This document shows positions 16,790 to 26,089 of a DNA stretch of 64,000 bases, one piece after another. The stretch comes from Paenibacillus spongiae. Its GTDB lineage: Bacteria; Bacillota; Bacilli; Paenibacillales; Paenibacillaceae. The notes beneath the pieces were generated by a model that saw nothing but the letters and a program-made list of their open reading frames with translations, ran no database searches and was not told the DNA's origin. The position numbers were made by a program, and so were the translations under genes. Position 1 is the first letter of the stretch. Each line of letters starts with the position of its first letter. The DNA is taken from the NCBI RefSeq assembly GCF_024734895.1, contig NZ_CP091430.1, forward strand, positions 958,501-1,022,500. The letters are read 5' to 3'.

Positions 16790-18394
16790 TTACATGCAAT
16801 GCTTCTTATATTCTGACGGCGAATAGCCGGTACGTTCCTTGAAGACGCGGTAAAAATGCTTCACATCGGCATAACCGATCAGCGTGCTGATTTCCTGAAG
16901 CGTATGCTTGCCCTGCTGAATCAGTTCTTTTGCTTTCTCGATCCGGCATTCTTTAAGAAAATCGACGAAATTTCCATTTGTCGAATACTTGAACCATCGG
17001 CTGAAATAGCTGGCATTCATCCCGAGATAATCCGCAACGGATTGAAGGCTGACCCCTTCGGACAGATAATCCCTCACATGCTGCTTCGCTTTCTCCACAA
17101 GCTTGAGATCCAGATGATTGCGTTCCTGAACAATGATCCGGCATAGCTCATGGATCATCGTTTTGATCTTCTCCATTAAGGAGTCGCGGGTTATTGTGGA
17201 TTCCAGCTCGGATAACCACGCTTGCAAGGATTTGCCGCTTATTTGATGGATATCCTGATCCATTTGCTTGATTTGTACCGCAAGCCGCAGCATGTAGTGG
17301 ACGATAATCCGTTTCAGGTCGACGGGGCCTATGCGCCCGGAAGAAGTGACTTCATCCAACACCTCGTAAGCGGTTTGTTCATTGCCCTGCATCAGTTGCT
17401 CCAAAGAGGCCTCCATTTGCTCAAGCAAATGCACAGGTATATTCCGCTGGGCATGAAGGTCATGATGCGACAGAACCTGATCCCCGCCATAAACAATGCG
17501 GTAAGTGACGGCCAGAGAGGCTTCCTGGTAAGCTTTCGGGGTATCGGCAAAAGAATGGACGCTGCTGATCCCGATGGTGACCGTCCGTTTGAAATAATGG
17601 CGAATGCCCTTATTAAGCCCGCTTGCCAGCTGCGCCGCCAGCTGTCCGGCAGGTTCCGCCGAATCGGCGGGGTATTGGAGAATGACAATCAATTGACCGG
17701 CATGGTCCTGCAAAATAAAGGCATGCGGCTGGTCGTCACACCATTCCTGGACGAACTTGGCAAGAGCATACATGAACAGCTCGACGTCGAATGGGCTGAA
17801 GGTATCCTTCTCGATCCAATCCGGACTCACGGCCAGCAGGACGACCAGAGCGTTATCCTGCTTGAAGGGGACGGAATATCCGGTATCGATAAGAAACTGT
17901 TCCAGATCATTAGAATAATGCCCGAATAAAAACTGATGATAATACAGCTGTTGAGCCAGAGGAGCCGCTTGGCGGACGGTATGCCGAAGAGAGCTCAGCT
18001 GGGCCTGCTCCCGGCGCTCTCCGTCAACCAAAGTCTCCACTTTGCGCAGCGTCCGCAGCAGCTCCTCGCGGTCCAGCGGCTTGGTGATAAACTCCAGCAC
18101 GCCATAATGTATAGCCTGCTTGGCAAGCTGAAAATCCTGATAGGCGGTCAGGATGATGCGATGGATACGCGGGGCTTGATCCGCAATTTGCTCACAGCAT
18201 TCAATGCCGGTGAGCCCCGGCATGCGGATATCCAGAATCGCCAGATCCGGCTGCAGACGCAGGATCTGCTGCAGGCCGGAGATGCCGTCCTCGGCTTCGC
18301 CGACAACCTCCCATTCGGGGGCAAAACGCTGCAGGATTTTCTTGATGCCTTGGCGGATGACGGCTTCGTCATCAACGATTATGACGCGATACAT
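16790..18394 (-). CDS. Response regulator with AraC-type DNA-binding domain (YesN type)
   Basis: The 534-residue protein has an N-terminal receiver domain (residues 1-120: acidic pocket in IIVDDE, phospho-acceptor D55 in LAILDIRMPG, LTAYQDF, and the Lys of ITKPLD). A ~300-residue linker domain follows, then a C-terminal AraC double helix-turn-helix (YLGMNASYFSRWFKYSTNG..., STLIGYADVKHFYRVFKERTGYSPSEYKK). The ATG at 18394 is preferred because GTGAGG precedes it; a GTG at 18409 has no ribosome site. It overlaps the 3' end of the kinase by 23 bases, so translation is coupled. It likely activates the downstream ABC genes. Confidence 0.92.
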   Translation of the reverse strand: MYRVIIVDDEAVIRQGIKKILQRFAPEWEVVGEAEDGISGLQQILRLQPDLAILDIRMPGLTGIECCEQIADQAPRIHRIILTAYQDFQLAKQAIHYGVLEFITKPLDREELLRTLRKVETLVDGERREQAQLSSLRHTVRQAAPLAQQLYYHQFLFGHYSNDLEQFLIDTGYSVPFKQDNALVVLLAVSPDWIEKDTFSPFDVELFMYALAKFVQEWCDDQPHAFILQDHAGQLIVILQYPADSAEPAGQLAAQLASGLNKGIRHYFKRTVTIGISSVHSFADTPKAYQEASLAVTYRIVYGGDQVLSHHDLHAQRNIPVHLLEQMEASLEQLMQGNEQTAYEVLDEVTSSGRIGPVDLKRIIVHYMLRLAVQIKQMDQDIHQISGKSLQAWLSELESTITRDSLMEKIKTMIHELCRIIVQERNHLDLKLVEKAKQHVRDYLSEGVSLQSVADYLGMNASYFSRWFKYSTNGNFVDFLKECRIEKAKELIQQGKHTLQEISTLIGYADVKHFYRVFKERTGYSPSEYKKHCM

Positions 18395-20201
18395 AGATGT
18401 TGACCTCACTTTCGCTGCGGATGATGGGCAGGATCAGAGTAATCTGTGTTCCCAGCCCTTGCTCGCTGTTGATATTCATCGTATAGGGGCCGCCGAAATA
18501 CAATTGCATGCGGGCATATACATTGGCCAGCCCAATGCTTTTCTTGGATCTCGACGCATAGGACGTGCTGTTCTGGAATTGCAGCATCAGCTGCTGCAGG
18601 CGTTCCGGGGACATACCGAGGCCATCGTCGGCAACCTGAACCTTTACATAATCCGACTCTCTCCAAATCGTAACGCTCAGTTTGCCTTTCCCCTGTTTCA
18701 TTTCCAGACCATGATAGAAGGCGTTTTCGATAAGCGGCTGAATCAGGATTTTGGGCAAATACCAATCCAGAATTTCATCCTCGACGTCAACGGTCATTTC
18801 AAACCGTGTAGCATAGCGGCTTTCTTGAATATAGAAATAATTGGTTAAATACTCCGTTTCCTCGCGAAAGGTAATGAAGCCATTGCCTTGAAAAACAGAA
18901 GATTTCACCAGCTTGCCTAAAGCGGTAATCATGTCGACGGTCGAGTCGGCTTCATCGATTTCCGCCTTCATCTTGATCATTTCGAGCGTATTAAATAGAA
19001 AATGAGGATTGATTTGCGACTTTAATGCCTGCAGCTCGCTCTCCTTGCGGACAATTTCGGCCTGGTAAAGATTGCGGATCGTCTCATCCAGTTTCCGGCT
19101 CATTTGAATAACGCTCCTGATCAAATGACCGATCTCATTGCGCGGCGGGTTGACATATTCGATTTGAAAATCTTCCGTTTCCACCCGTTTGATAAGCGCG
19201 ATGAGGCGGTAGATCGGCTTGGTGATCTGATAGGAGATCCCGGTAGAAATAAGAATGGCGCAAATAATGCAAATGATTCCGAGCAGGATCATGGAATTGC
19301 GCACGCTGACGATGCCGGACACGATTTGATCCACGGGCACGTACCCGACAACCGTCCAGCCGTATCCGCCGACTTTGCTGTAGACCACGATATTCTTTTG
19401 CTTCCCGATGTTCATCATTTGCTGCCCCTGCTTGTCGGCGGGTATGGCGGGGAGATTGGCCAGGAGCTGTTCATCTACGGAATGATTGGCATAGACGACC
19501 TGCTTGGCGCTGTCCATGATGAAGTAGGAGCTGTTCTTGTCGCGGTTGACCAGATCCATCATTTTTTGGATATCGTCAAGCTTGAAATCAACCTCGAAAT
19601 AACCGGCGTACTCCAGCATCGTCGTCGATTTGTATATTTTGCGTACCAAGGAGAAGACTTTCTGCTCGTCATGGATATCGTTGTAATAATTGACGATCGG
19701 CTTATGAAGACTGAGGAAAACGGTGTTGCTGCCGGATTGGCTGAACGTTTCGTACCATGGCATCATATCCACGGTGAAATCGGGCGGGAGATAACCTTGA
19801 CTATAGATCCGCTTCATTCCTGTGCCCGGTACGCCGAAATAATAGATCTCCTCCACGCTGTCCCGCTGGGACTGCCAGAAGCTGAAATTTTTCTCGATGA
19901 TCTCTTTCATGTCCATCTCAGACAAGGAATTGGAGGGCTGCATGATCGTCAGCATATCCAGCAGCTCTTGGTTGTGATAGGGCATGAGGGTGAATCTTTC
20001 CAGCTCGTGAATATACATTTCAATGCTGGAAGCCGTGCTGACCGCCACCTGTTCGGCGAAATCGCTTACTTTCTTCTCCATGGCCTGGCTGTATAAATGA
20101 TAGGCTCCAAAGCCGAGAGTGGATAGCGGCAGCACGATAAAGATCATATACGTCATAATGAGCTTCTGTTTGAAGGTAATGAAAGTTTTCACCGATATCA
20201 T
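18372..20201 (-). CDS. Membrane sensor histidine kinase (YesM type)
   Basis: The ~609-residue protein has two membrane segments (near residues 10-35 and ~285-310) flanking an extracellular dCache-like sensor. A HAMP-like region follows, then the His_kinase motif SQINPHFLFNTLEMIK with the phosphorylated His, and an HATPase_c domain (IENAFYHGLEMKQGKGKL, VADDGLGMS, GIGL-type block KSIGLANVYARM). It phosphorylates the response regulator encoded next. The start is uncertain: 20201 gives the N-terminus typical of the family, but the ribosome site is weak. The stimulus is probably the sugar bound by the downstream lipoprotein, possibly through contact with it. Confidence 0.9.
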   Translation of the reverse strand: MISVKTFITFKQKLIMTYMIFIVLPLSTLGFGAYHLYSQAMEKKVSDFAEQVAVSTASSIEMYIHELERFTLMPYHNQELLDMLTIMQPSNSLSEMDMKEIIEKNFSFWQSQRDSVEEIYYFGVPGTGMKRIYSQGYLPPDFTVDMMPWYETFSQSGSNTVFLSLHKPIVNYYNDIHDEQKVFSLVRKIYKSTTMLEYAGYFEVDFKLDDIQKMMDLVNRDKNSSYFIMDSAKQVVYANHSVDEQLLANLPAIPADKQGQQMMNIGKQKNIVVYSKVGGYGWTVVGYVPVDQIVSGIVSVRNSMILLGIICIICAILISTGISYQITKPIYRLIALIKRVETEDFQIEYVNPPRNEIGHLIRSVIQMSRKLDETIRNLYQAEIVRKESELQALKSQINPHFLFNTLEMIKMKAEIDEADSTVDMITALGKLVKSSVFQGNGFITFREETEYLTNYFYIQESRYATRFEMTVDVEDEILDWYLPKILIQPLIENAFYHGLEMKQGKGKLSVTIWRESDYVKVQVADDGLGMSPERLQQLMLQFQNSTSYASRSKKSIGLANVYARMQLYFGGPYTMNINSEQGLGTQITLILPIIRSESEVNIYVSRHNR

Positions 20202-20300
20202 CCATCCAATGCGATTATTTTCAACATCATAACATAGAACCAATCCATGCAAGAACAAGCCATTTATGGCAACCCCCTCTGCCGGCCGTTCGTTTTTCCA

Positions 20301-20329
20301 TTGACTGAATGTTCAGTTTTAAATAAAAT
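20301..20329 (+). promoter_or_regulatory. Promoter with overlapping TetR-type operator before the hydrolase/TetR operon
   Basis: TTGACT (20301-20306) and TAAAAT (20324-20329) are spaced by 17 bases. A perfect palindrome ACTGAATGTTCAGT (20304-20317) overlaps the -35 hexamer. TGAATGTTCA-like palindromes are typical TetR-family operators. The TetR gene is second in this operon, so autorepression is likely. Confidence 0.7.
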
Positions 20330-20371
20330 AGAGTCAAGAAATTCCAAATTTTGTTGAGAGGAGCTTGTGAT

Positions 20372-21136
20372 ATGGACTTATACTACGGTACTCAGGGAAG
20401 TGGGCCGGCAGTCGTCATGATTCACAGTCCCGGCGTCGACTCCAGGGAATGGAAGGGGCTTGCGCCGCTGCTCGCGAAGTCCAATCAAGTCGTCACCTAT
20501 GACGGCAGGGGGATGGGGGAATCTCCCGCACCGCAGGAGCCGATGGATCCCGTCTCGGATCTGCTCGGGCTGCTCCAGCACTTGCAGCTGAACCGGGTTA
20601 CACTTATCGGCCACTCCATGGGCGGGGAGCTGGCCCTGAATTTCGCGCTTGCCCATCCGGACATGGTCGAGCGATTGATCGTTATTGCGCCTTCCCTGAC
20701 CGGGTATCCGTATTCGCAGGCGTTTCTCGAGTGGATGGGGGCTGTAAATGCGCTTGCTCCAGATATCGGTAAAATGGTAGAGTTTTCGTTGGAAGGCCCC
20801 AATTACCGAACCGTAATGGCGAGCGAACACCGCGACTTTCTGATTGACCTGCATAGTCATTACATGACAAGAGTCTTTACGGAATGGCGAAGCTTCGAGG
20901 TCATATGGCCGCAGCCTCCGGCGATCGAGCGGCTGGAGCAAGTGGCCGCGCCAACGCTTTTTATTCACGGAACGGTGGAATGGGGCGATATGCTGGGCGT
21001 CGCCAAGGAATTCGAGCGCGTGCCGTCCGTGCAATTTGACAAGGTGGAAGGTGCGGATCATATGATCACGATGACGCACGCCTCGAAGCTCGCCTCCATT
21101 ATTCAACGCTTTCTGGATTCGAATCGGGAGGAGTGA
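20372..21136 (+). CDS. Alpha/beta hydrolase
   Basis: The 254-residue protein has the alpha/beta-hydrolase order: an oxyanion-side HSPG near residue 18, the nucleophile elbow GHSMGGE with S82, an acid in the TLFIHGTVEWGD strand, and the catalytic His in GADHMITM. It is cytoplasmic. The start at 20372 has GAGAGGAG eight bases upstream; upstream TTG codons were rejected. It is co-transcribed with the TetR regulator seven bases downstream, an arrangement typical of enzymes that remove a compound sensed by the repressor. The substrate is unknown. Confidence 0.85.
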   Translation: MDLYYGTQGSGPAVVMIHSPGVDSREWKGLAPLLAKSNQVVTYDGRGMGESPAPQEPMDPVSDLLGLLQHLQLNRVTLIGHSMGGELALNFALAHPDMVERLIVIAPSLTGYPYSQAFLEWMGAVNALAPDIGKMVEFSLEGPNYRTVMASEHRDFLIDLHSHYMTRVFTEWRSFEVIWPQPPAIERLEQVAAPTLFIHGTVEWGDMLGVAKEFERVPSVQFDKVEGADHMITMTHASKLASIIQRFLDSNREE

Positions 21137-21143
21137 ACCATAA

Positions 21144-21722
21144 ATGCCGCGCAGCCGGGAAGAGAATGAAAGGATTCGCCAATTGGCCATGGACAATATC
21201 GGTACCGCAGCCATGGAATGCTTCCTTGAACGAGGGTATCATGCCACATCCATCGATGATATCGCCAGGAGAGCGGGCGTATCCAAAGGACTGCTGTACA
21301 ATTACTATCAAGGGAAAGAAGGCCTTCTGGCCGAGATCGTTCGGGCCCGGGTGGACGAGATTGTAGGCGTGATGGAAGCGGCTTACGCGCTTGACTCGCC
21401 GAGAGACCAGCTGCTGCAAATTATCGAAGGGGCGCTGGGGTATATCGTACAGAATCCCAAGGCGTACCGCTTCTTCCTGCATCTTCAGACGCATCCGGAG
21501 GAAGACGCGGTGCTTTCCAAGTACAGCCAAATGCTGAATCAGGAAATGTCCAGGCAATATGAGCTTCAATGCGGCATCTTCGAGCGCATGCAGGTTGTGG
21601 ATCAGAAGCTTCGCTCCTTGTACTTTTCCTCGGCACTGCATGGCGTGATGCTTCTGCTGTCGATCTATCCGGATTATCCGGTCGCGGCAGTGAAGGAGCA
21701 AATGATTCGGGATTTTTGTTAG
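21144..21722 (+). CDS. TetR/AcrR family transcriptional regulator
   Basis: The 192-residue protein has the TetR N-terminal DNA-binding domain (AAMECFLERGYHATSIDDIARRAGVSKGLLYNYYQGKEGLLAEIV, residues ~20-68). A helical C-terminal ligand-binding and dimer domain follows. The ribosome site AGGAG lies in the end of the hydrolase gene. The palindrome at 20304-20317 is the obvious target, making this a self-regulated two-gene operon. Confidence 0.92.
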   Translation: MPRSREENERIRQLAMDNIGTAAMECFLERGYHATSIDDIARRAGVSKGLLYNYYQGKEGLLAEIVRARVDEIVGVMEAAYALDSPRDQLLQIIEGALGYIVQNPKAYRFFLHLQTHPEEDAVLSKYSQMLNQEMSRQYELQCGIFERMQVVDQKLRSLYFSSALHGVMLLLSIYPDYPVAAVKEQMIRDFC

Positions 21723-21945
21723 GAAAATGCGATAAAGCGCAGCCGGCGCATGGCAGGATGCCGGAGGCAGCAGCGTATAGCGGCCGGATGGTAGGGACGC
21801 CGGTTGCGATTATTTTCGACAAATAGGCCTTAAGTTGGAATAGATTGGGTCGTAATAGCTACTTAATCGGGATAATATTCCCTATCATCCCTCCCAAGAA
21901 TTTGGTTAATATAAGAAAGAATACAAATCTTGGGAGGACGAGTAA

Positions 21946-22848
21946 TTGAAGAAGTTGACAGCAGGACTATTGGCAGCCATCCTGGCACTGGGTCTTACCG
22001 CTTGCGGTTCGAAGGAGCCGGTCGAATCGAACGCAGGTAACGGCAACAAAGGCGGCAACGCCGAGCAGACGACCGGAGCCGGCGGCAACTCAGCTAACGC
22101 GAACAAAGAGACGGGATCGCTCCCTACGGTAGATGAACTCATTTCGAAAACGACAGATGCAAGCATAGCGCTTAAGAGCTTCTCGATGGATGCCGCGATT
22201 AACCAGAACATTACGATGGCGCAGGGCGATCAGAAGCAGGAACAGAAGATCGACATGAAGATGAAGACGGATATCATCAAGGAGCCAATGGCAATCTATC
22301 AAGAGATCCAGATGCAAATGCCGGATCAGCAGGGCAACCAGACTATCACGCAGTACATCACGGAAGATGGCATCTATTCGGGAACGAACGGAAGCTGGGT
22401 GAAGCTGCCGAATGAAATGAAAGATCAAATGATGGCCAGCCTGTCCGGCTCGATGAAGCCGGAAGCCCAGCTGGAGCAGTTCAAGACGATCGCCAAAGAT
22501 ATGAAAATTACGGAAGAGGGCAGCGAATACGTGATGTCGGCCGACCTGTCCGGAGACAGCATGAAGGAGATGGCCAAATCGCTGATGAGCCAATCCGGCG
22601 GCGCCAACGAGCAAGTGGCGGCTATGCTGGATGCGATGAACATCAAGAACATCAAAATTACGTATGGCGTAAACAAAGAGACCTATCTGCCTACCAAATC
22701 CGATGTGAGCATGACGATGGATATGGAGCAGGAAGGCCAGAGCATCTCGCTTGATATGGTGATGACCAGCACGTTCTCCAAGCACAACGAGGTCGCCGAG
22801 ATCAAAGTGCCGGAAGAAGCTCTCAACGCTCCAAGCGCCGCTCAATAA
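21946..22848 (+). CDS. Lipoprotein of the DUF6612 / LppX-like type
   Basis: The 300-residue protein begins at TTG, eight bases after GGGAGG. Its signal peptide ends in the lipobox LTAC, with lipidated C20 followed by a Gly/Asn-rich linker to ~residue 57. The mature part is rich in Met, Gln and Lys and alternates beta strands. It resembles the half-barrel lipoproteins (LppX/LolA-like, DUF6612) of Bacilli that may carry hydrophobic ligands. It stands alone and has its own terminator. Confidence 0.7.
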   Translation: MKKLTAGLLAAILALGLTACGSKEPVESNAGNGNKGGNAEQTTGAGGNSANANKETGSLPTVDELISKTTDASIALKSFSMDAAINQNITMAQGDQKQEQKIDMKMKTDIIKEPMAIYQEIQMQMPDQQGNQTITQYITEDGIYSGTNGSWVKLPNEMKDQMMASLSGSMKPEAQLEQFKTIAKDMKITEEGSEYVMSADLSGDSMKEMAKSLMSQSGGANEQVAAMLDAMNIKNIKITYGVNKETYLPTKSDVSMTMDMEQEGQSISLDMVMTSTFSKHNEVAEIKVPEEALNAPSAAQ

Positions 22849-22897
22849 ACAAGGTTAAAAAACCGGATCCGCCGTTGGATTCGGCCGGATTGATGAC

Positions 22898-22930
22898 ATA
22901 GCCCCCTTTTTTAGGGGGCTATGTTTTATT
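22898..22930 (+). terminator. Terminator of the lipoprotein gene
   Basis: ATAGCCCCC pairs perfectly with GGGGGCTAT and is followed by GTTTTATTT. Confidence 0.85.
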
Positions 22931-22974
22931 TGATTATTCCAAAGCGCTGCAGGAATTGGTATTTAGCGCAAGAA

Positions 22975-23028
22975 AAAGAAGATCGTTAGTCTCCTGCCTG
23001 CTTGGTCAGGAGATTAACGATCTTCTTT
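22975..23028 (-). terminator. Long terminator hairpin of the small Cys-rich gene
   Basis: AAAGAAGATCGTTA and TCTCCTG pair with CAGGAGA and TTAACGATCTTCTTT over more than 20 bp. Read on the minus strand it ends in a T-rich run. Confidence 0.75.
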
Positions 23029-23078
23029 GTGCTCTGGCCGCGATTATGCCGTGGCTTTCTTACGGTCGTTCCCGAGAT

Positions 23079-23267
23079 TTACTCCGCGTATTTCCTAAGC
23101 AGCTCTTCCGTTGTAACGGGGGCAGCCTCCTCCTTCTTAAGGATGTTCTTCTCTTCCCAGCAAGCGATGCATTTGCTTTCGGTATCGCTTAGACATAGAT
23201 GTGCATCCTGACAGGTATAGCAGTATTTCAGGTAGTTCAAGGTAAACGTGCGAGGGTTATATTCCAT
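23079..23267 (-). CDS. Small cysteine-rich (zinc-ribbon-like) protein
   Basis: A 62-residue protein (MEYNPRTFTLNYLKYC...) with CYTC, HLC and CIAC motifs, giving C-x2-C ... C-x2-C spacing suited to one structural zinc. An acidic/Lys-rich tail follows. The start at 23267 follows GGGAGTG; an upstream in-frame extension to 23327 lacks a ribosome site. I do not recognise a named family. Strong coding character and a dedicated terminator support it as a real gene. Confidence 0.6.
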   Translation of the reverse strand: MEYNPRTFTLNYLKYCYTCQDAHLCLSDTESKCIACWEEKNILKKEEAAPVTTEELLRKYAE

Positions 23268-23499
23268 AATGCACACTCCCATCATTTGTTCATGCCTTAA
23301 GTGTAAGCGATGACGTGATAAAATCATGTGATTGATTTCACATTTTAAGAGGGAATGAGAATTAACTTGTAGAAAATTCCGTTAATGAGCTTTAGTTTAT
23401 TAGGAAAGACATATGTCCTCCGCTAAGGAAGGAACTTCCTGCTGCCGGCCGAATAAGTAGATATAGGCGATTAGAACTACATGACTAAGGAGCATCAGC

Positions 23500-24450
23500 A
23501 TGATCGACAAAGTGATCCGAATTTTCAACATGATTAACGCCATTCAATCCAACCCGGGAATATCCGCCGCCGACCTCGCGCTGAAGTGCAATGTGACCAC
23601 GCGGACGATCTACCGGGATTTGGATATTCTGAGCCTGATCGCCCCGGTAACCAATGAAGGCCGTGGGACGGGCTACCGCTTTATGGGCAAATTCTTTCTC
23701 TATCCGCTTAACTTCTCCGAGCAGGAGGCGCTGGTCTTCTCGCTGCTGCCCTCGGTGCTGGACAAGGACAAGCTGCCGCCCGGCTTCGATACGGCCTACG
23801 ATAAGGTCATGGCGACGCACTTGAAGGAGAAAGCCAGGCAGAACAGCATTATCGAGAACATTGCGGACATCATCCAGATGGGAACGCCGGCCTACCGCAA
23901 AGAAAGCGAAAACTTCCTGCAGCCGATCATCCAGGCGATTCTGGAGCAGCAATCGATCGATACGGTCTATCACACGCAGTCAAGGGATGAAACGACGCAG
24001 CGGAGAGTCGACCCCTACTATCTTGTGCCCCGCGATCAGCGGTTCTATCTCATTGGTTACTGCCATTCGGCGCAAGCCATCCGTACGTTCCGGATCAGTC
24101 GGTTCCTGCAGGTGGCGATGACCGGAGAGTCCTTCGACAAGGGTGAATTCAATATTAAGCAATATTTGAAGAACACATGGTCCATCGACCGCGGCGACAA
24201 GAATGTGACGTTCAAGGTGCGCTTCAGTCCCGAAGCGGCACGGTACATAAAGGAAGAGGAGCTGTTCGTGCATCCCCGGATGAAGGATCAGAAGGACGGC
24301 AGCTTATTGTTCGAGGTCACCGTCAACAACGAGAAGGAGTTCATTCAGTGGATTCTCCGGTACGGGCCGAACGCGGAAATTTTGGAGCCCAAGTCGGTAA
24401 GAGAGGGCTTAAAGCAGCAGCTAAGCCAATGGATGGAGCTGTATCAGTAG
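23500..24450 (+). CDS. WYL-domain transcriptional regulator with HTH_11
   Basis: The 316-residue protein has an N-terminal winged helix (ISAADLALKCNVTTRTIYRDLDIL, residues ~20-45). The WYL ligand-sensing domain is at ~150-215 (VDPYYLVPRDQRFYLIGYC...RTFRISRF) and the WCX extension follows. The usual W of the motif is F-Y-L here. TAAGGAG precedes the ATG. Its targets are unknown; it sits upstream of the VWA gene but has its own terminator. Confidence 0.88.
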   Translation: MIDKVIRIFNMINAIQSNPGISAADLALKCNVTTRTIYRDLDILSLIAPVTNEGRGTGYRFMGKFFLYPLNFSEQEALVFSLLPSVLDKDKLPPGFDTAYDKVMATHLKEKARQNSIIENIADIIQMGTPAYRKESENFLQPIIQAILEQQSIDTVYHTQSRDETTQRRVDPYYLVPRDQRFYLIGYCHSAQAIRTFRISRFLQVAMTGESFDKGEFNIKQYLKNTWSIDRGDKNVTFKVRFSPEAARYIKEEELFVHPRMKDQKDGSLLFEVTVNNEKEFIQWILRYGPNAEILEPKSVREGLKQQLSQWMELYQ

Positions 24451-24488
24451 CGGCTGCAGCCGGATCCGGGCATTATACTGAAGCACGG

Positions 24489-24531
24489 GCGTACACGATG
24501 CGAAGAATAACGTATCGGGTACGCTTTTTTT
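24489..24531 (+). terminator. Terminator of the WYL regulator gene
   Basis: GCGTAC-CGATGCG pairs imperfectly with CGTATCG-GTACGC and is followed by seven T. Confidence 0.75.
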
Positions 24532-24686
24532 CATGCGGGGATTCGCCCTCTGCTCATTCGTGCACGAACGTACATTCGCTGACAATCAGACGTCTACCGG
24601 TTTCGTTAAAGTATATCTATGGGAAGGAACCGTAAATCCTGTGTCGCCGACAAGCCATTAAGAATGTCTACGGGGAGGAACTTGTG

Positions 24687-25775
24687 ATGAATCCAATGAA
24701 CAAAGCCGTCTCAGCCGCCCATGCATGGAGCAGTCCCTATTTGCCGATTGGAGGTGCGGAGAAGGTTTATCTCCTTATCGAGGCAGCAGGGAAAGCGGCA
24801 CTGTCTTCAGCCCGCGCCCAGCTCAATCTCTCCCTGGTGCTGGACCGCAGCGAATCGATGTCCGGGCAGCCGCTTGCTTACAGCAAGCAGGCCTGCCAAT
24901 TCATAACGGATCTCATGGAGGATGGAGATTCACTCAGCATGGTCGCATTCGACCAAGAGGCGGTGACGGTATTCCCTCCCGGGACGACCAGGAACAAGGC
25001 TGGAATGAAAAGGATGATCGAAGCCATCGACGCGGGACGAAGCACCAATCTGAGCGGAGGCTTGATCGAAGGCGTAAGGCATGTGCGCAAAGGATTGAAG
25101 GACAGCACGGTGAATCGCGTCATTCTGCTGTCCGACGGGCATGCCAATGCCGGCATTACCGACCGCGAGGAGCTGTCGGCGATCGCCCAGATCTATCACG
25201 CTGCCGGTATCGGCATTACGACGATAGGGGCAGGAAGCGGCTTGGAAGAGAGTTTTATGGAAGCGGTCGCCGAGAGCGGCGGAGGGAATTTCTACTACAT
25301 TCGTCAGCCTGACGATATTCCGGCTATTCTCGAGCAAGAGCTGGAAGGGCTGCTCCGCCTCGTTGCCCGGAATGTAACGCTCACTCTGCATCCTTCCGAT
25401 GCCGTGCGGATTACGGGGATTTTTGGTTATCGAAGCGAGGAGCGATTGGGTGAGCATACCGTACGATTAGGGGACATGGCCGCCGGCGAGAGCAAGCAAG
25501 TCCTGATAGAGCTTGCCGTTCAACCGCGCAAGGCAGGTACGCACGCATTGCTGCTCGTGAATTGCGAGTATGCCGATATAACGAGCGGGGCAGCAGCAAG
25601 CTCTCACTACTGGGAAGTAACGGCTTCGTTCACGGCGGACAGCGCTTTGCTAGGCCATCCGGGCGATGCGAAGGTGCTGAAGCACATGGAGCTGATGGAG
25701 TCGGCCCGCAAATGCGTGAAGAACAGATCAGAATTAAGGAAGAGATGCGCGAAGAAGCAAAGGCGTTACCCGTGA
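24687..25775 (+). pseudogene. VWA-domain protein, 3' end disrupted by a frameshift
   Basis: The 362 residues include a von Willebrand A domain (~45-225) with a complete MIDAS site: D-x-S-x-S in VLDRSESMSG, the Thr in STNLSGG and the Asp in LLSDGHANAG. A beta-rich domain follows. After KHMELMESAR (about 25713) the reading frame falls into a basic, non-native tail and stops at 25775. The -1 frame continues from the same point as QMREEQIRIKEEMREEAKAL, a natural-looking helix. So a one-base indel has probably broken the gene, and its natural end is lost before the Z1 gene. The start has GGGGAGGAA six bases upstream. The shortened protein could still fold. Confidence 0.7.
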
Positions 25776-26089
25776 ATGAAGTTGTATACGGCATAAGCAG
25801 CGGTCGGAGAGAAGGCTTCACATGGGTGTGGAAAACAGATCGGTTAGGGCGACACCGCCGTTCCATTAGCTCGAGCGCGCCGATTTCAATGATTTCGGAC
25901 TGTCCGAGCGTCTTTGCTTTACAGTGGATTCAAGATCGTATACGATGTACTTCTTCATCCGTCCTTGCCCCTCTCGTTATCTACTGGGACCAGTGTAACG
26001 CAGGTGAGGTGACAATTAGTTGTCAGAAACGTGCGTTCACTATTGTCGATCGGATGGATCTTTATTTAATAGAAAAGGGATGTGGCACA
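25776..26089. other. Junction between the broken VWA gene and the Z1 ATPase gene
   Basis: The frame leading into the Z1 gene stays open here, but its translation after ~25830 has no natural composition. The first ~90 bases appear to be the shifted VWA remnant. Base composition falls towards AT-rich from about 25980. This looks like an insertion boundary; no direct or inverted repeat could be paired by eye. Confidence 0.4.

Noticed and set aside
20202..20258. Longer N-terminus of the sensor kinase
   Set aside because: The extra residues do not resemble the family, and no ribosome site precedes the ATG at 20258.
25562..26089. N-terminal extension of the Z1 ATPase
   Set aside because: The frame is open by chance across the end of the VWA gene; composition is unnatural and a GTG with ribosome site exists at 26090.
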